This document shows positions 48,530-59,604 of a stretch of DNA of 64,000 nucleotides, one piece after another; within the stretch, counting starts at the first letter, position 1, and every line of letters begins with the position of its first letter. The stretch spans positions 106,713,152 to 106,777,151 of the forward strand of contig NC_057832.1 in assembly GCF_910594005.1 (NCBI RefSeq), given 5' to 3'. Both the position numbers and the translations under genes were made by a program. The notes under the pieces are model-generated. The model was not told the DNA's origin. It saw only the letters and a program-made list of their open reading frames with translations, and ran no database searches. This DNA comes from Cervus elaphus. Taxonomy: Eukaryota; Chordata; Mammalia; Artiodactyla; Cervidae.

Positions 48530-48587
48530 ACCCCCAAGTCATTTTACAAAACCAAAATTACCTTGATACCAAAACTAGACATTTTTC

Positions 48588-48827
48588 AGTTTCAGTTTAG
48601 TTGCTCAGTTGTGTCTGACTCTTTGCAACCCCATGAATCGCAGCACGCCAGGCCTCCCTGTCCATCACCAACTCCCGAAGTTTACTCAGTCTCATGTCCA
48701 TCGAGTCAGTGATGCCATCCAGCCATCTCATCCTCTGTCGTCCCCTTCTCCTCCTGCCCCCAGTTCTTCCCAGCATCAGGGTCTTTTCCAATGAGTCAAC
48801 TCTTCGCATGAGGTGGCTGAAGTATTG
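48588..48827 (-). mobile_element. BovB LINE 3' fragment
   Basis: Close to consensus from the 3' end (agtttagttgctcagttgtg) to 'cttcgcatgaggtggctgaa'. The minus-strand frame MRRVDSLEKTLMLGRTGGRR is open, so it is relatively young. L1 sequence continues on both sides. Confidence 0.95.
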
Positions 48828-49062
48828 ACAGTAAAAAATATGCTAAAAAATGCAGTAAAAAAAATTGAATCTGATATTGTATTTAAAAAGATAATACATA
48901 GTGATCAAGTGGAGTTTTTCCAGGAATGCAAGATTGGTTTATCATTCAAAGGATTCTTCAGTGCAACACAATAGACTAACTAACCAAAAAAGAAGAAAAT
49001 ATCTGACAATCTCAATCCAGTGTAGAAATGTACCCGACGAAATTCAAGTCCCATTTCTAGTA

Positions 49063-49105
49063 AAAAAAAAAAAAAAGAAGAAGAAGAAGAAGAAAAAAGA
49101 AAGAA
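49063..49105. repeat. Poly-A / (GAA)n simple repeat
   Basis: A 14-base A run passes into six GAA units and A/G-rich sequence, within the ancient L1. Confidence 0.92.
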
Positions 49106-49452
49106 ACTTTTAACAAACCAGGATTAGAAGGAAAATTCTGCAATCTTATAAATGGCTTCTATGAAAAACCTACAACCAATAACTATGTATTATGATTTTG
49201 GTCTGACCAAAATTGGTCAGTATTCTGTTAGCAAAATTCATCCAACTGTTCACTTAAAATGGGTAGATTTTATTTTTTTATAAACGGTATCTCAATGAGG
49301 CTGGGGAAAAGTTGACTAATAAAATCTCTCCTGCAGAATATTCCTTTACATTGCATGCTTTTAATTACTATCTGGTCAACATATATATTTCCTTTGAAAC
49401 GAAATTTACAGACACACTAAAGAAAAAACAAAACAAAAACCTATTCAATTTT

Positions 49453-49649
49453 GCCTGCATGCTAAGTTGCTTCAGTTGTGTCTGACTCTTTGCGACCCTA
49501 TGGACTGTAGCCTGCCAGGCTCCTCTCTCCATGGGATTCTCCAGAGAAGAATACTGGAGTGGGTTGCCATTGCCTTCTCCAGGGGATCTTCCTGACCCAG
49601 GGATCAAACCCATGTCTCCTGAGGCTCCTGCATTGCAGGCAGATTCTTT
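49453..49649 (-). mobile_element. Bov-tA SINE truncated at a BovB junction
   Basis: The body and most of the head are present up to cattgcaggcagattcttt, where the head stops abruptly and BovB sequence begins with no spacer. The missing first 25 or so bases of the head are not found beyond the BovB. Confidence 0.93.
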
Positions 49650-50804
49650 CAGTTCAGTTCAGTCACTCAGTCATGTCCAACTCTTTGCGACCCCATGGAC
49701 TGCAGCACGCCAGGCTTCCCTCTTCAACCTAAACTGCCAGAGCTCACTCAAATACATATCCATCCAGTCAGTGCGGCCATCCAACCATCTCATCCCCTGG
49801 CATCCCCTTTTCCTCCTGCCTTCAATCCTTCCCCGCATCAGGGTCTTCTCTAGTGAGTCAGTTCTTTGCATCAGTAGCCAAAGTATTGGAGTTTCAGCTT
49901 CAGCATCAGTCCTTCCAATGAATATTTAGGACTGATTTCCTCTAGGATGGTCTGGTTGGATCTTCTTGCAGTCCAACGGACTCTCAAGAGTCTTCTTCAA
50001 CACCACAGTTCAAAAGCATCAATTCTTCAGCACTCAGCTTTCTTTATAGTCCAGCTCTCACATCCATACATGACTACTGGAAAAACCATAGCTTTGACTA
50101 GACGGACCTTTGTTTGCAAAGGAATGTCTCTGCTTTTTAATATGCTGCCTAGGTTGGTCATAGTTTTTCTTCCAAGGAGCAAGCATCTTTTAATTTCATG
50201 GCTTCAGTCACCATCTGCAGTAATTTTGGAGCCCAAGAAAATAAAGTCTGTCACTATGTCCATTGTTTCCCCATCTATTTGCCATGAAGTGATGGGACCG
50301 GAACCCATGATCTTTGTTTTCTGAATGTTGAGTTTTAAGTCAATTTTTTCACTCTCCTCTTTCACTTTCGTCAAGAGGCTCTTTAGTTCTTCCTTGCTTT
50401 CTGCCATAAGGGTGATGTCATCTGCATATCTGAGGTTACTGATATTTCTCCCGGAAATCTTGACTCCAGCTTGTGCTTCCTCCAGCCCAGCGTTTCTCAT
50501 GATGTACTCTGCATATAAGTTAAAAAAGCAGGGTGACAATATACAGCCTAGACGTACTCTTTTCCTGATTTGGAACCAGTCTGTTGTTGAATGTCCAGTT
50601 CTAACTGTTGCTTCTTGACCTGCATATAGATTTCTCAGAAGGCGGGTCAGGTGGTCTGGTAGTCCGATCTCTTTAAGAATTTTCTAGTTTGTTGTTATCC
50701 ACACAGTCAAAGGCTTTGGCGTAGTCAATAAAGCAGAAGTAAGTGTTTTTCTGGAACTCTCTTGCTTTTTCGATGATCCAGTGGATGTTAGCAATTTGAT
50801 CCAT
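49650..50804 (-). mobile_element. BovB LINE, 1.15 kb
   Basis: Starts at the 3' terminus (cagttcagttcagtcactca) and extends into the RT domain. The minus strand reads MSPCFFNLYAEYIMRNAGLE and YADDITLMAESKEELKSLL, with YADD intact at 50417-50428. The frame breaks near 50200 and 49940. It is truncated at 'gttagcaatttgatc'. The sequence at 50805-51167 holds nothing recognised. Confidence 0.95.
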
Positions 50805-51178
50805 GACCAAAGCTGGCAGAAGCTATTGCTATTTTTACCCAGTTGTAGGTGAGACAACAGAGAGATGTCAATGCGAGGAGCTAACAGAAGGACCAGCTGC
50901 TCTGGTTAACGCCACACAGATGAAAAGAATCAAGGGTAGTCATCAGGTACAAAAATAAATAATCGAGTCATAAAAACAAGGAAATTAGAGCAAGACATAC
51001 AAAAGCCAGGGAGGGAACTACTTGAGCATGGAGGAAGACAGATATGGCCAAACTTAGAATAAGGAAGTGGTGTGTGCAAAAATAGAGGAATTGAGGACTA
51101 AGAAGTCAATGAATCTCTGGAATCTTCAGAAACATACTGAAATGGAGAAGATGCATTCACAGGGATTAAGCTTGAGAA

Positions 51179-51392
51179 TGGATTTCCCTGGTGGCTCTGA
51201 TGGTAAAGAATCTGCCGGCAATGCAGGAGACCCGTGTTCAATCTCTCGGTCAGAAAGATCCCCTGAAGAAGAGAATGGCAACCCACTCCAGTAGTCTTGC
51301 CTGGAGAATTCCATGGACAGAGGAAGACCTGGCAGGCTACTTTCCACGGGGTTGCAAAGAATCGGACACAACTGAGCAACTAACACTTTCAC
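51179..51392 (+). mobile_element. Bov-tA SINE
   Basis: Full head (tggatttccctggtggctct) and body to gactgagcaactaacac. Duplications aagcttgagaa at 51168-51178 and 51393-51403. Confidence 0.96.
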
Positions 51393-51724
51393 AAGCTTGA
51401 GAAACTGTGCCTGGATAGACATACTATTTGCAGATAATTTCTCCCAGGAAAACCTTGGACCAGAAAACAGAACACAGGTTTAAAGATTGAGTGGAGGAGA
51501 GCCAAGACAAACAAGCTAATTAAAAGGATCCTTCTAGCTGGATTCTCAAGCCACTCATGTCCAAACCAGTTACCTTACTTACTTTCAGTTTTTGCTTCTA
51601 TCCTATGTTGTAACTTTCCTTGGTGCCACCTTCTAAAACCTTGTTATTGGTTCTTACTTACTCATCCCCTGATTCAGTTCCATGGCTGGTAGACTTAAAT
51701 CATAGCAGATTTAAAGATGTGACT

Positions 51725-51998
51725 GCTGCTGCTGCTGCTAAGTCGCATCAGTCCTGTCCGACTCTGTGCGACCTCATAGATGGCAGCCCACCAGGCTCCC
51801 CCGTCCCTGGGATTCTCCAGGCAAGAGCACTGGAGTGGATTGCCATTTCCTTCTCCAATGCATGAAAGTGAAAAGTGAAAGTGAAGTCACTCAGTCGTGT
51901 CCAACTCAGCGACCCCGTGGACTGCAGCCTACCAGGCTCCTCCATCCATGGGATTTTCCAGGCAAGCGTACTGGAGTGGGGTGCCATTGCCTTCTCCG
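51725..51998 (-). mobile_element. Full-length dimeric Bov-A2 SINE
   Basis: (GCT)n tail, two Bov-A units joined by the gcatgaaagtgaaaagtgaa linker, ending ccattgccttctccg. Duplications aaagatgtgact (51713-51724) and aaagatgtggct (51999-52010) differ at one base. Confidence 0.97.
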
Positions 51999-52382
51999 AA
52001 AGATGTGGCTAGAACCTGGCATATCCTTGGCTTCTTACTCAGAATAGTGTCAACCTCACAGTAGCAGCAGACATTGTATATGGACAAGATGTATTGTTTG
52101 GAAGACTTAAGAGTTACACAGAGTGCTTCGTAGAGGTATATCCTGGTTGTTAATATTACTATAAACACAGGAATTAGTATTGTGCCAGAACCTAAATGAA
52201 CACATTTTAGGCCACAGAGCTAAGAGCTCTTATTGAACTGGGCATAGAAGGTCACAGTTAAATTATACCTCTAACTATGGGTACCCCATAATTCACTTGA
52301 ATAAGGTGGAACTTTGAGTAAAATAGAATATGAATTAGCACAGGAAGAGAAGTTCTGATTTGGGGACTTGTATAGAGTTGGA

Positions 52383-52595
52383 GGGCTTCCCTGGTGGTTC
52401 AGACAGTAGAGAATCCGCCTGCAATGCAGGAGACATGGGGTCGATCCCTGGATCGGGAAGATCCCCTGGAGAAGGGAATGACAACCCACTCCAGTATTCT
52501 TGCCTGGAGAATCCGCATGGACAGAGGAGCCTGGTGGGCTACAGTCCATGGGGTTGCAAAGTGTTGGCCACAACTGAGTGACTAAGCATAGCACG
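52383..52595 (+). mobile_element. Bov-tA SINE
   Basis: Near-consensus head (gggcttccctggtggttcag) and body to gactaagcatagcacgta. Flanking tatagagt and catagagt are a probable short duplication. Confidence 0.95.
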
Positions 52596-52809
52596 TAGCA
52601 TAGAGTCCAGAAAAATTGAGAAAACTCACTGAATTCTTTCCTCTTCCCCCCTTATTCTATGATGTAACCAATACTTACCTTAAAATGCTGTCATTCATAG
52701 TTCTTATCACTAAAATGTTTTCTATTTTATCATTTTTATGATCCTATTCACTCTTAATTCTATTAAATGTTCCACTGGCTGTTAGTTGTAATTTAAAGGG
52801 ACATAGGTA

Positions 52810-52932
52810 TGTTCTTTGTTTTGACTGAACCACATGGCTTGTGAGCTCTTCGTTCCCAGACCAGAGATTGAATCTGGGCCCTTGGCAGTAAAGTGCAGAG
52901 TCCTAACCAATGGACTGTCAGGGGATGCCCCA
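52810..52932 (-). mobile_element. CHR-type tRNA-derived SINE
   Basis: The complement of an older cetartiodactyl SINE: 'cagaccagagattgaatctg', 'gcagtaaagtgcagagtcct' and 'aaccaatggactgtcagggg'. It differs from Bov-tA in its head and lacks a BovB-derived body. It abuts the L1 at 52938. Confidence 0.85.
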
Positions 52933-52937
52933 CAGAT

Positions 52938-53322
52938 GGGCTAGAGATGGTCATACACAGTGAAGTAAGTCGGAAAGAGAAAGACAATATCGTATATAAA
53001 TGCATATACATGGAATCTAGAAAAATGGTACAGATGAGCCTCTTTGCAAAGCGGAAATGGAGACACAGATGTAGAAAACAAATGGTGTGGACCCCAAGTG
53101 GGGAGTGGGGAGGTGGGGTGGATTGGGAGATTAGGGTTGACATACACGCGTTGCTACGTATAGAACAGGTAGCTAGTAAGAACGGAGCACAGGGAGCTCT
53201 ACTCAATGCTCTTCCGTGACAAAGAGGGGACATATGCATCCATACAGCTGATTCACTTTGCTGTAAGCAGAAACTAATGCAACGTTGTAAAGCAACTATA
53301 CTCCAATAAAATTTTTTTTAAT
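52938..53322 (+). mobile_element. L1 ORF2 end and 3' UTR
   Basis: Begins with the last ORF2 codons (gtcatacacagtgaagtaag), then a 3' UTR with a G-rich block (53095-53125), and ends cagctgattcactttgctgt, 'gttgtaaagcaactatactcc', aataaaa. An older artiodactyl L1 subfamily than the copies at 8 and 23 kb. A 148-codon frame antisense to it is not a gene. Confidence 0.88.
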
Positions 53323-54514
53323 TGAGGTCACTGTCAACAGCTGAAGTTCAGTGGCCCTGAACATTCCACTGGTCTTTGCTTGGGAGTGTGCCTATTAGGT
53401 CTGCTTCTTAAACTGTAGATCACCCACCAACTGCAGCCACTGTACCTAAAAAATGTGCTTTCTCATTAGATAAAATGTATTATTTCTTGGTTTCCCCCAC
53501 ACCCAAGACATACTCAGTTTTCATAAAGATTCTGTAAGACAATTACAGTTATTAAACTGTATTATTGGGATAATACAGAAGGCATGAATATGGTATGAAA
53601 CCGAGGCCATATTAAATAAACAAAGTGATTTATGGCAAGTCAGTCACTAGAGATTGCCTCCTCTCTGAGGGATTTTTTTTTTTTTTGTAGTTTTACTCAT
53701 AAAAATAAGAAATATATGCAGTGGATAGTGAACTAGAAAACATATTTAAAGGAATTTTTTTTTTCTATAGAAGGTCAAAATAAAACCCAGCTAGGAGGCC
53801 CCAATACTGTTCCTGCCTTTTAATTTCAAACTGGAATGAGACTATCAGACAGTAAATCTGTTTTAAAGAGATTTTTTTAAACAGAGAAGATAGGAGAGAC
53901 ACATGAGAGAGATATTTTAATCTTAGAAGAGTGAAGGAAAATACTTGCAGTAATCTAAAATTGTTATTCTATTTATGTCTAAAATAAATGCGCCGCTGGA
54001 CAGTCTCACTGAGCAGTGCTCTGTTATGGAGCCGGATTCTTGTTGTAAAGCCCGAGGCTGCTGCCTTCCTTCCCCTATTCCATTTCGAGAAGTTGTGCTG
54101 TCGTGAAGCCGTGGAGCTCACAGATGGCAGCAGGCAGTATGGTGGGAGTTATTCGGGACTCACTCCTGCCTCGCATACCCCTGAGGGTAACTGCAAAATG
54201 GAGGCCATGATTAGAGGGTGGAATTCAGTGACCATTATCCCCACTTATGTTATTAATTAGGAGCCCTCTGCACACAAACAAGATATGCAGAGGAGCCTGT
54301 TGTTAATCTAACAAAGAGATCTTTTCAGTATCTGCAATTCACACACATATTAGCTCCCAAGCATTCCCAGAAACTAATAGTACAAGTAAAATCAAGTTGT
54401 TTGGAACACATGATCAGATTTTTCTAATTTCCTCTCCTCTGGGCATGGCATGCTGAAATGAATTATTGAGGGAGAATTTGGGAATAGTAATACTGTTAAT
54501 TCACATATGTGTAG
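53323..54514. other. Unique sequence with a CpG-bearing patch
   Basis: 53990-54180 is GC-richer than the surroundings and has about nine CpG by eye, far more than neighbouring unique DNA. It holds a 90-codon frame (53988-54260) with no recognisable domain and no splice-flanked exon pattern. It may be a conserved non-coding element or a decayed exon, but I cannot tell which. Confidence 0.4.
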
Positions 54515-54690
54515 AGTTCTTAACAGCTTACAAAACACGTACATACATGTTACCTCATTAATCTTCACAACCATATGAGACAGATTACTAATATTATTGC
54601 CATTTTTATAAATCAGAGAAATGAAATCTCTCAAGCTTAAGAAACTTTCCAAGACCCAGTGGCTTTTAAATCGTGGAGCTGGAGTTATTC
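54515..54690 (+). mobile_element. MIR SINE
   Basis: Order of gttacctcattaatcttcac, 'catatgagacagattactaatattattgcca', 'agagaaatgaaatctctcaagcttaagaaactt' and 'cgtggagctgg' follows the MIR core and 3' part. Confidence 0.88.
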
Positions 54691-55017
54691 AATATGTGTT
54701 TGTTTTTTTTTAATTGTAAGTTCAAGGGGCCCGTTTATACCAAACTAAAAAATAACCAACTAACCCCCAAACTGGATAGCATCCATCTATTATTAGGCAC
54801 AACCCTATCTGAACATGGGCAAATCATCTTTGCTGAACACTAGATATCCATTCTAGGCACAGAAGCAAGGGACATTCTGAGTATTTGATGTCTCTTAGCC
54901 CAGCACCCCTCAGACCATAGTTCCCATACTGCTGGTGGGCTTTTCATTTGTAACTGGTGTGCAATAAGGTAACCACTGAAGTTGAGAGCAAACATCTGGA
55001 ACATGGCATGGCAATTT

Positions 55018-55244
55018 AGGGCTGGTGGCTCAGTCAGTAAAAAATACACCTGCAATGCAGGAGACTGCCTGCAATGCGGAAGACCTAGATTCCATCCCTG
55101 GGTCATGAAGATCCCCTGGAGGAGGAAATGGCAGCCCCCTCCAGTATTCTTGCCTGGGAAATCCCATGGACAGAGGAGCCTGGCGGGCTGCAGTCCACGG
55201 GGTCACAAAGAGTTGGACATGACTGAGCAATTAAACCACCACCA
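55018..55244 (+). mobile_element. Bov-tA SINE with internal duplication
   Basis: The head region repeats the 'acctgcaatgcaggaga' motif as 'gcctgcaatgcggaaga' (about 55048-55084), lengthening the tRNA-like part by some 20 bases. The body is normal. Decayed duplications catggcaattt (55007-55017) and cacggcagttt (55245-55255) flank it. Confidence 0.93.
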
Positions 55245-55617
55245 CACGGCAGTTTGGCAGAGTAATTTTATGGCTGTTGAACAGTAAAAAATTGAGACCT
55301 ATATTTTGAATGTCCTTTTTAAAAAGTTTTGTTTTTCTATCAATTTATGTTTATTTTATAAAAGGATCAGGCCACAACAGAATGGGGGGAAAGTGATCCC
55401 TTGCCCAATTTTGCACAAAAAGCAGTTTTGTCGTACCAGACAGCACGCCTGCGTTCAAGTTCTACAGGGCGTCCTAAGCAGACTCTCTTCTACTACCGAA
55501 ACTACTTAGCATGGGCTCTCCCTAAGGGTCTCCCTCTCTTCTCGTTGTTTTCTCAAGGTCTGCAGTTACAATAAGCATGTCCTTTGGAGTCTGTAATGCC
55601 CACTTCTGAAGAGTGGC

Positions 55618-56205
55618 TGTGTCCGTTTTGCTGCATAACAGATCACCACAGACTTAGTGGCTGAAAACCACCCATTCATTATCTCCCAGACGCTGCAGGT
55701 CAGAAGGCTGAGTGTGATGGAACGGGGTTCTCTGCTCAGGCCTCACAAGGCTGGTACCCAGGTGCTGGCAGGGCTGCAGGCTCACCTGGGATTTGAGGTG
55801 TTCTTCCAGGCATATTCGGGTTATCGGCAGAGTCCAACTTCTTACAGGGTGGACTGTTCCTTGTCAACTGTCATCGGGGCTCACTCTCAGCCCCTAGAGG
55901 CTGCCTCAGCCACACGGTCCTCCTCCAAGACAGGTCACATTTCGCTTGCCTTCTTCCATGCCAGCCTGGAGAGGGATTCCAACACTTGACCCTCCTTCAC
56001 CTCTTCAGCTGATTCAGGCAGGCCTACCCAAAATAATCTCCTTTCTGATGAACTCAAAGTCAATTTGTGACCTAATCACTGGATTGATATCCTGTCACGG
56101 TCCTTGTTCCCAGCCACACTGAAGAGGAGAGAATTCCACAGGGCATGCATGCCAAGGATGAAAATTTGGGGGTAGGGGCAGCATCTTAGCATTCTGCCGA
56201 TCACA
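55618..56205 (-). mobile_element. MaLR-like LTR
   Basis: The minus strand starts tgtgatcggcagaatgctaa and ends 'agcaaaacggacaca', LTR-like TG...CA borders. The interior has 'ctgctgcataacagatcaccac' and 'agacttagtggctgaaaacc' (plus-strand wording), phrases common near the 3' end of old MaLR LTRs. The subfamily is uncertain. Five-base flanks gtggc and atggt could be a decayed duplication. A 110-codon plus-strand frame lies inside and is not a gene. Confidence 0.6.
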
Positions 56206-57039
56206 ATGGTTAACACGTGATTAAAAAAAAAAACAAGAAAATATATTGCTAATGAACTTTGTCTTACTACACTCTTTGAGTAGTTACCTAAAAATAGTAT
56301 TAATTAAAATGTGTAACTTTCCTTTCATGTTGAATTAGACTAATTCCATGCCTACTTGTGCCCTCAATTTCTTAGCAGGGGCAATCATCTGTCCCAAGAA
56401 GCATCTTGATCTTCAAATACCAAAATAACAGAGGTCACTAAGGCCTTCATGCGGCAAATCCAGACTCCTCAACGCTTTCTGCTGTAGCCCTGCCAGATTG
56501 CTGGAATTACGCTCATTATAGCTGGCAGTTCTGAGATTACAGGACTGTAAGTGGAACAGAGCGCACAGTCTTAGGGTGGGGTCAGGAGAAGTCAGGCTCT
56601 GAAACTAACAAAACCAACACACAGTACAACCAAGCATGACAGCGTCTGTAACTCATCCTGCCGTGGGTTTTTTGAAAGTTTACCTCTGAAACTAAGGCAA
56701 CAAAAACCAAAAACACACAAAAAGAAAATAGCATAAAGTAATATGCAGCCATGGAAATCAGTAGTGCCTCTTGGACACTAATAAAAAATGCTCAAGAAGT
56801 CTTTGAAAATTTAGAAATTTTCCTTCTGCCTATTGTATTACCTAATGACAGTGAAGCTCCAAATTATTACCTTAAAAAAATCAATACCTTTAGTAGTTTC
56901 ATCCCCAACATGAAGGAGTATCACCAGAGTGTTAATAAGTATTCTCTTAATACCATTCAATTCCATTCATTAGCAATAGGCACTAATATTTTATGATACT
57001 TTAAAAAAGAATGTTTTATTACTTCATAAACATATTTTG
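56206..57039. other. Unique sequence, nothing recognised
   Basis: No gene or named repeat seen; short poly-A run near 56222. Confidence 0.55.
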
Positions 57040-57264
57040 ATTTGTGCTCAGTCATGTCCAACTCTTTATGGCCCCATGAACTATAGCCCCATGAACTACT
57101 AGGCTCTTCCGCCCATGGAATTTTCCAAGCAAGAATACTGGAGCAGGGTGCTATTTCCCAGTCCTGGGAACCTTCCCAGCCCAGGGACTGAACCCACATC
57201 TCTTTTTGACAAAAGTCTCCTGCACTGGTAGACAGATTCTTTACCGCTAGTGCCACCTGGGAAG
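57040..57264 (-). mobile_element. Bov-tA SINE, diverged
   Basis: Body and head complement with small internal duplications ('ccccatgaacta' occurs twice at 57072 and 57089) and an inserted ttttgacaaaag in the head. Ends ccacctgggaag. Confidence 0.9.
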
Positions 57265-57610
57265 ATTTTATTTACTTTTATTTATGCTAACCTTAAAATC
57301 TCAAAACAACCTTCTCATTATGATTTGTTTTGGCAAATCAACTGTTCTAATTGAAAAAAAAGTTTTTTTCCTAATAATGAGAACTCTTTGGTACAAGCTA
57401 TAGAAATTACTAACTAAAATAAGCAAAAAAAAAATGAAGAGGGGCAGTTATTAAGAGGATGGCAAAAGGTAATTCTTAAAACAGTATATACACAAGGCCC
57501 TTATACAGATGTAGAATCAACACATCAAAGATTTTGTTTAACTCATTAATCAATGAGGAAAACAGCAGGTATTACAGCTTGTTCAAAGTAGAACTGAAAG
57601 TACCACACAT
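57265..57610. other. Unique sequence, nothing recognised
   Basis: AT-rich, no feature supported. Confidence 0.55.
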
Positions 57611-57617
57611 TTACAGT

Positions 57618-57708
57618 AGTGTAAAGTTTGTGATGGACAGGGAGGCCTGGAGTGCTGTGATTCACGGGGTCGCAAAGAGTCGGACACGACTGAGCGACTG
57701 AACTGAAG
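57618..57708 (+). mobile_element. BovB 3' terminus only
   Basis: About 90 bp (gtgatggacagggaggcctg to gagcgactgaactgaag) of near-consensus BovB 3' end, an extremely 5'-truncated insertion. The high match suggests a young copy. No clear duplication was found. Confidence 0.93.
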
Positions 57709-58475
57709 TGAAGGAGGGCTGACACAAATTCACACATGTACAGAAGTTACTCCTGAAAGAATAAATTGAATTTCTGAGCTGAGCAAGAAAACCTGGACTT
57801 CTCTGGACTTTATCAAAGCATTGCCAGTATGTGAGATGCATCCAGAAAGAAGCAAGTGAATTATTTATCATTAACATTACTGTAGACCATCACATATCAA
57901 ATCAGCCATATCAACGGGCCGCACCTGAGGAGAGAATTGCAAAACTAAACTCTCTCAGTCTAGTTTTGCCAGTTCAATGATCCTATACAGATTAAGGCTT
58001 GGGTTTACCTGCTTATTGTTTGGTATGGACATTAGACTTGCAACTTCTTTAAACTTTATGAGTTATCCTATTGTAGACACAAACCGATGCATCTTTTCAC
58101 TCAACCTTTCCTTCCCTAAAGACAGCCTTCCTGGTCCAGATTGGCTAACAGAAGGGGACACTGCAGGAACATCTTGATAATTGAGACATCGTTAGTCTAA
58201 TTACTTCTATCACACCCCTGCTTCACCTTCGCCCTCCCCCATTTCTTGGAGAAGCATCTGCTAAATGTCAGTAGTTAAGATGTGTCAGACAGAATCCAGA
58301 ACTGCATAGCTTAGTTTGTTGGGAGGCAGCCAGAGAGGAGAAGAGGAAGAAAAATATTTCTTTCAAATTCTTTTTTTTTAATTGTCATCCTGATTGTTTT
58401 TACAGAGAGAGAGGAGTCCAACAAAAATTTAAAAAGATGTTATTTGTGTACCTGAGTGAGTATGTGTGAGCATAT
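57709..58475. other. Unique sequence, nothing recognised
   Basis: No gene, RNA or named repeat found. Confidence 0.55.
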
Positions 58476-58518
<43 letters not shown>

Positions 58519-58519
58519 G
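58476..58519. repeat. Compound (GT)n(GA)n microsatellite
   Basis: About eleven GT units switch directly into about eleven GA units. Confidence 0.96.
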
Positions 58520-59217
58520 GGAAAAACAGAGAGAGATTTTCCAGTCAGGCAAGGGTAAGGGTATACACATATACGGGAAAAAGCATGACATCACTGGCAA
58601 GATTTATATGCCCGTTAATGAGTTAATGATTTAATGGCTTTTTAAATAGGGTGGAAATGGAACACATATAAAACTCAGCATTCCACTTGTATCCATCCCT
58701 AATGGATCAGATATTAAAATTTAGCTACTAAATTAGACACCAATTATCTATATGTCTATTTGAGGGTGATATCTGTTACTAACTGGTGATGATCAAAATT
58801 ACATGTACTATCTATTCAGTGCAAACATTGTATAAAAGCAAAATTTCCGCTCATCTACAATTAGTGTTTCCCACCGTCTCTGTATGTGTGGAATAGGGCT
58901 ACCACCAACAGAAAAACGGGAATTCTTTCCTCATTCTCTCATAGGAGCAGCTACATCACTGAAGCAATCAACATCTTAGTATCGGTGGAGAAATCATTCA
59001 GGCAAGAAAGATCTGTTTGTTCAAATGCCATCACTTTACTTTGTAAGTACTGATGGCATCAGCAGTCCCTAGTGTGTGTGTTCAGTCCCATAGAACAGCG
59101 ACTCTCAACTTGGGGTCCCCAGTTTTTTAAACCCCACAGCTGATTCTCATCTATACCAGGCTGCAAGAATCACTGAGACTTTTGCTCCCTCTGAGCTATC
59201 ACACCTGTCACACCAGC
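58520..59217. other. Unique sequence, nothing recognised
   Basis: No supported feature. Confidence 0.55.
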
Positions 59218-59229
59218 AGTCACTGCTGG

Positions 59230-59360
59230 TGGCGGTGATGGTAGTTTAGTCCCTAAGTTGTGTCCAGGTCCTGCGATCCCTTGGACTGGGAACCTACCAG
59301 GCTCTGTCCATGGGCTTCTCCAGGCAAGAATACTGGAGTGGGCAGCCATTCCCTTCTCCA
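59230..59360 (-). mobile_element. Bov-A SINE body (headless)
   Basis: Only the BovB-derived body with a (GGT)n-like tail is present; the tRNA head is absent. Perfect 12-bp duplications agtcactgctgg at 59218-59229 and 59361-59372 show it inserted in this 5'-truncated form. Confidence 0.95.
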
Positions 59361-59604
59361 AGTCACTGCTGGCAAATGGACATGTAAACTACCAGATGGG
59401 TACATACAAAAGAAAGAAAATATTTTTGGAAAAATTATTAATAATAGAAATTATTTAATAACATCTTCATTGGCGAAGAATGACAAAAACAAGGAGAAGT
59501 ATATAAACAAGTTTAGCCACACATTAATTCTCTCTAACCTAAACTTACCATTAATTTTGACCACCACTGGCCCCTGTTTCTCTTCAGCGGACTGAACACA
59601 CGAC

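Larger units (their letters stand above)
45100..49310 (+). mobile_element. Ancient L1, 5' UTR to RT region, heavily nested
   Basis: A long old L1 on the plus strand. Its order is a 5' UTR-like stretch (ttactaggcatgaaaagaag near 45315), an ORF1 phrase (agaattagcagacaagcaca near 45407), ORF2 endonuclease (ctgcctacaagaaatacact near 45853), linker (atgctgctaaagcagtgttg near 46850), an RT-proximal part to 47640, a short piece at 48530-48587, then 48828-49200 (gatcaagtggagtttttcca), and a 3' end phrase near 49240-49310. Two SINEs, an L1 tail, an ERV LTR, an MLT1 LTR and a BovB have landed in it. No frame survives. Confidence 0.78.

Noticed and set aside
52793..53239. 148-codon minus-strand frame
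   Set aside because: Lies antisense across an L1 3' UTR and a CHR SINE; no protein features.
55657..55989. 110-codon plus-strand frame
   Set aside because: Inside a MaLR-like LTR, antisense to it.
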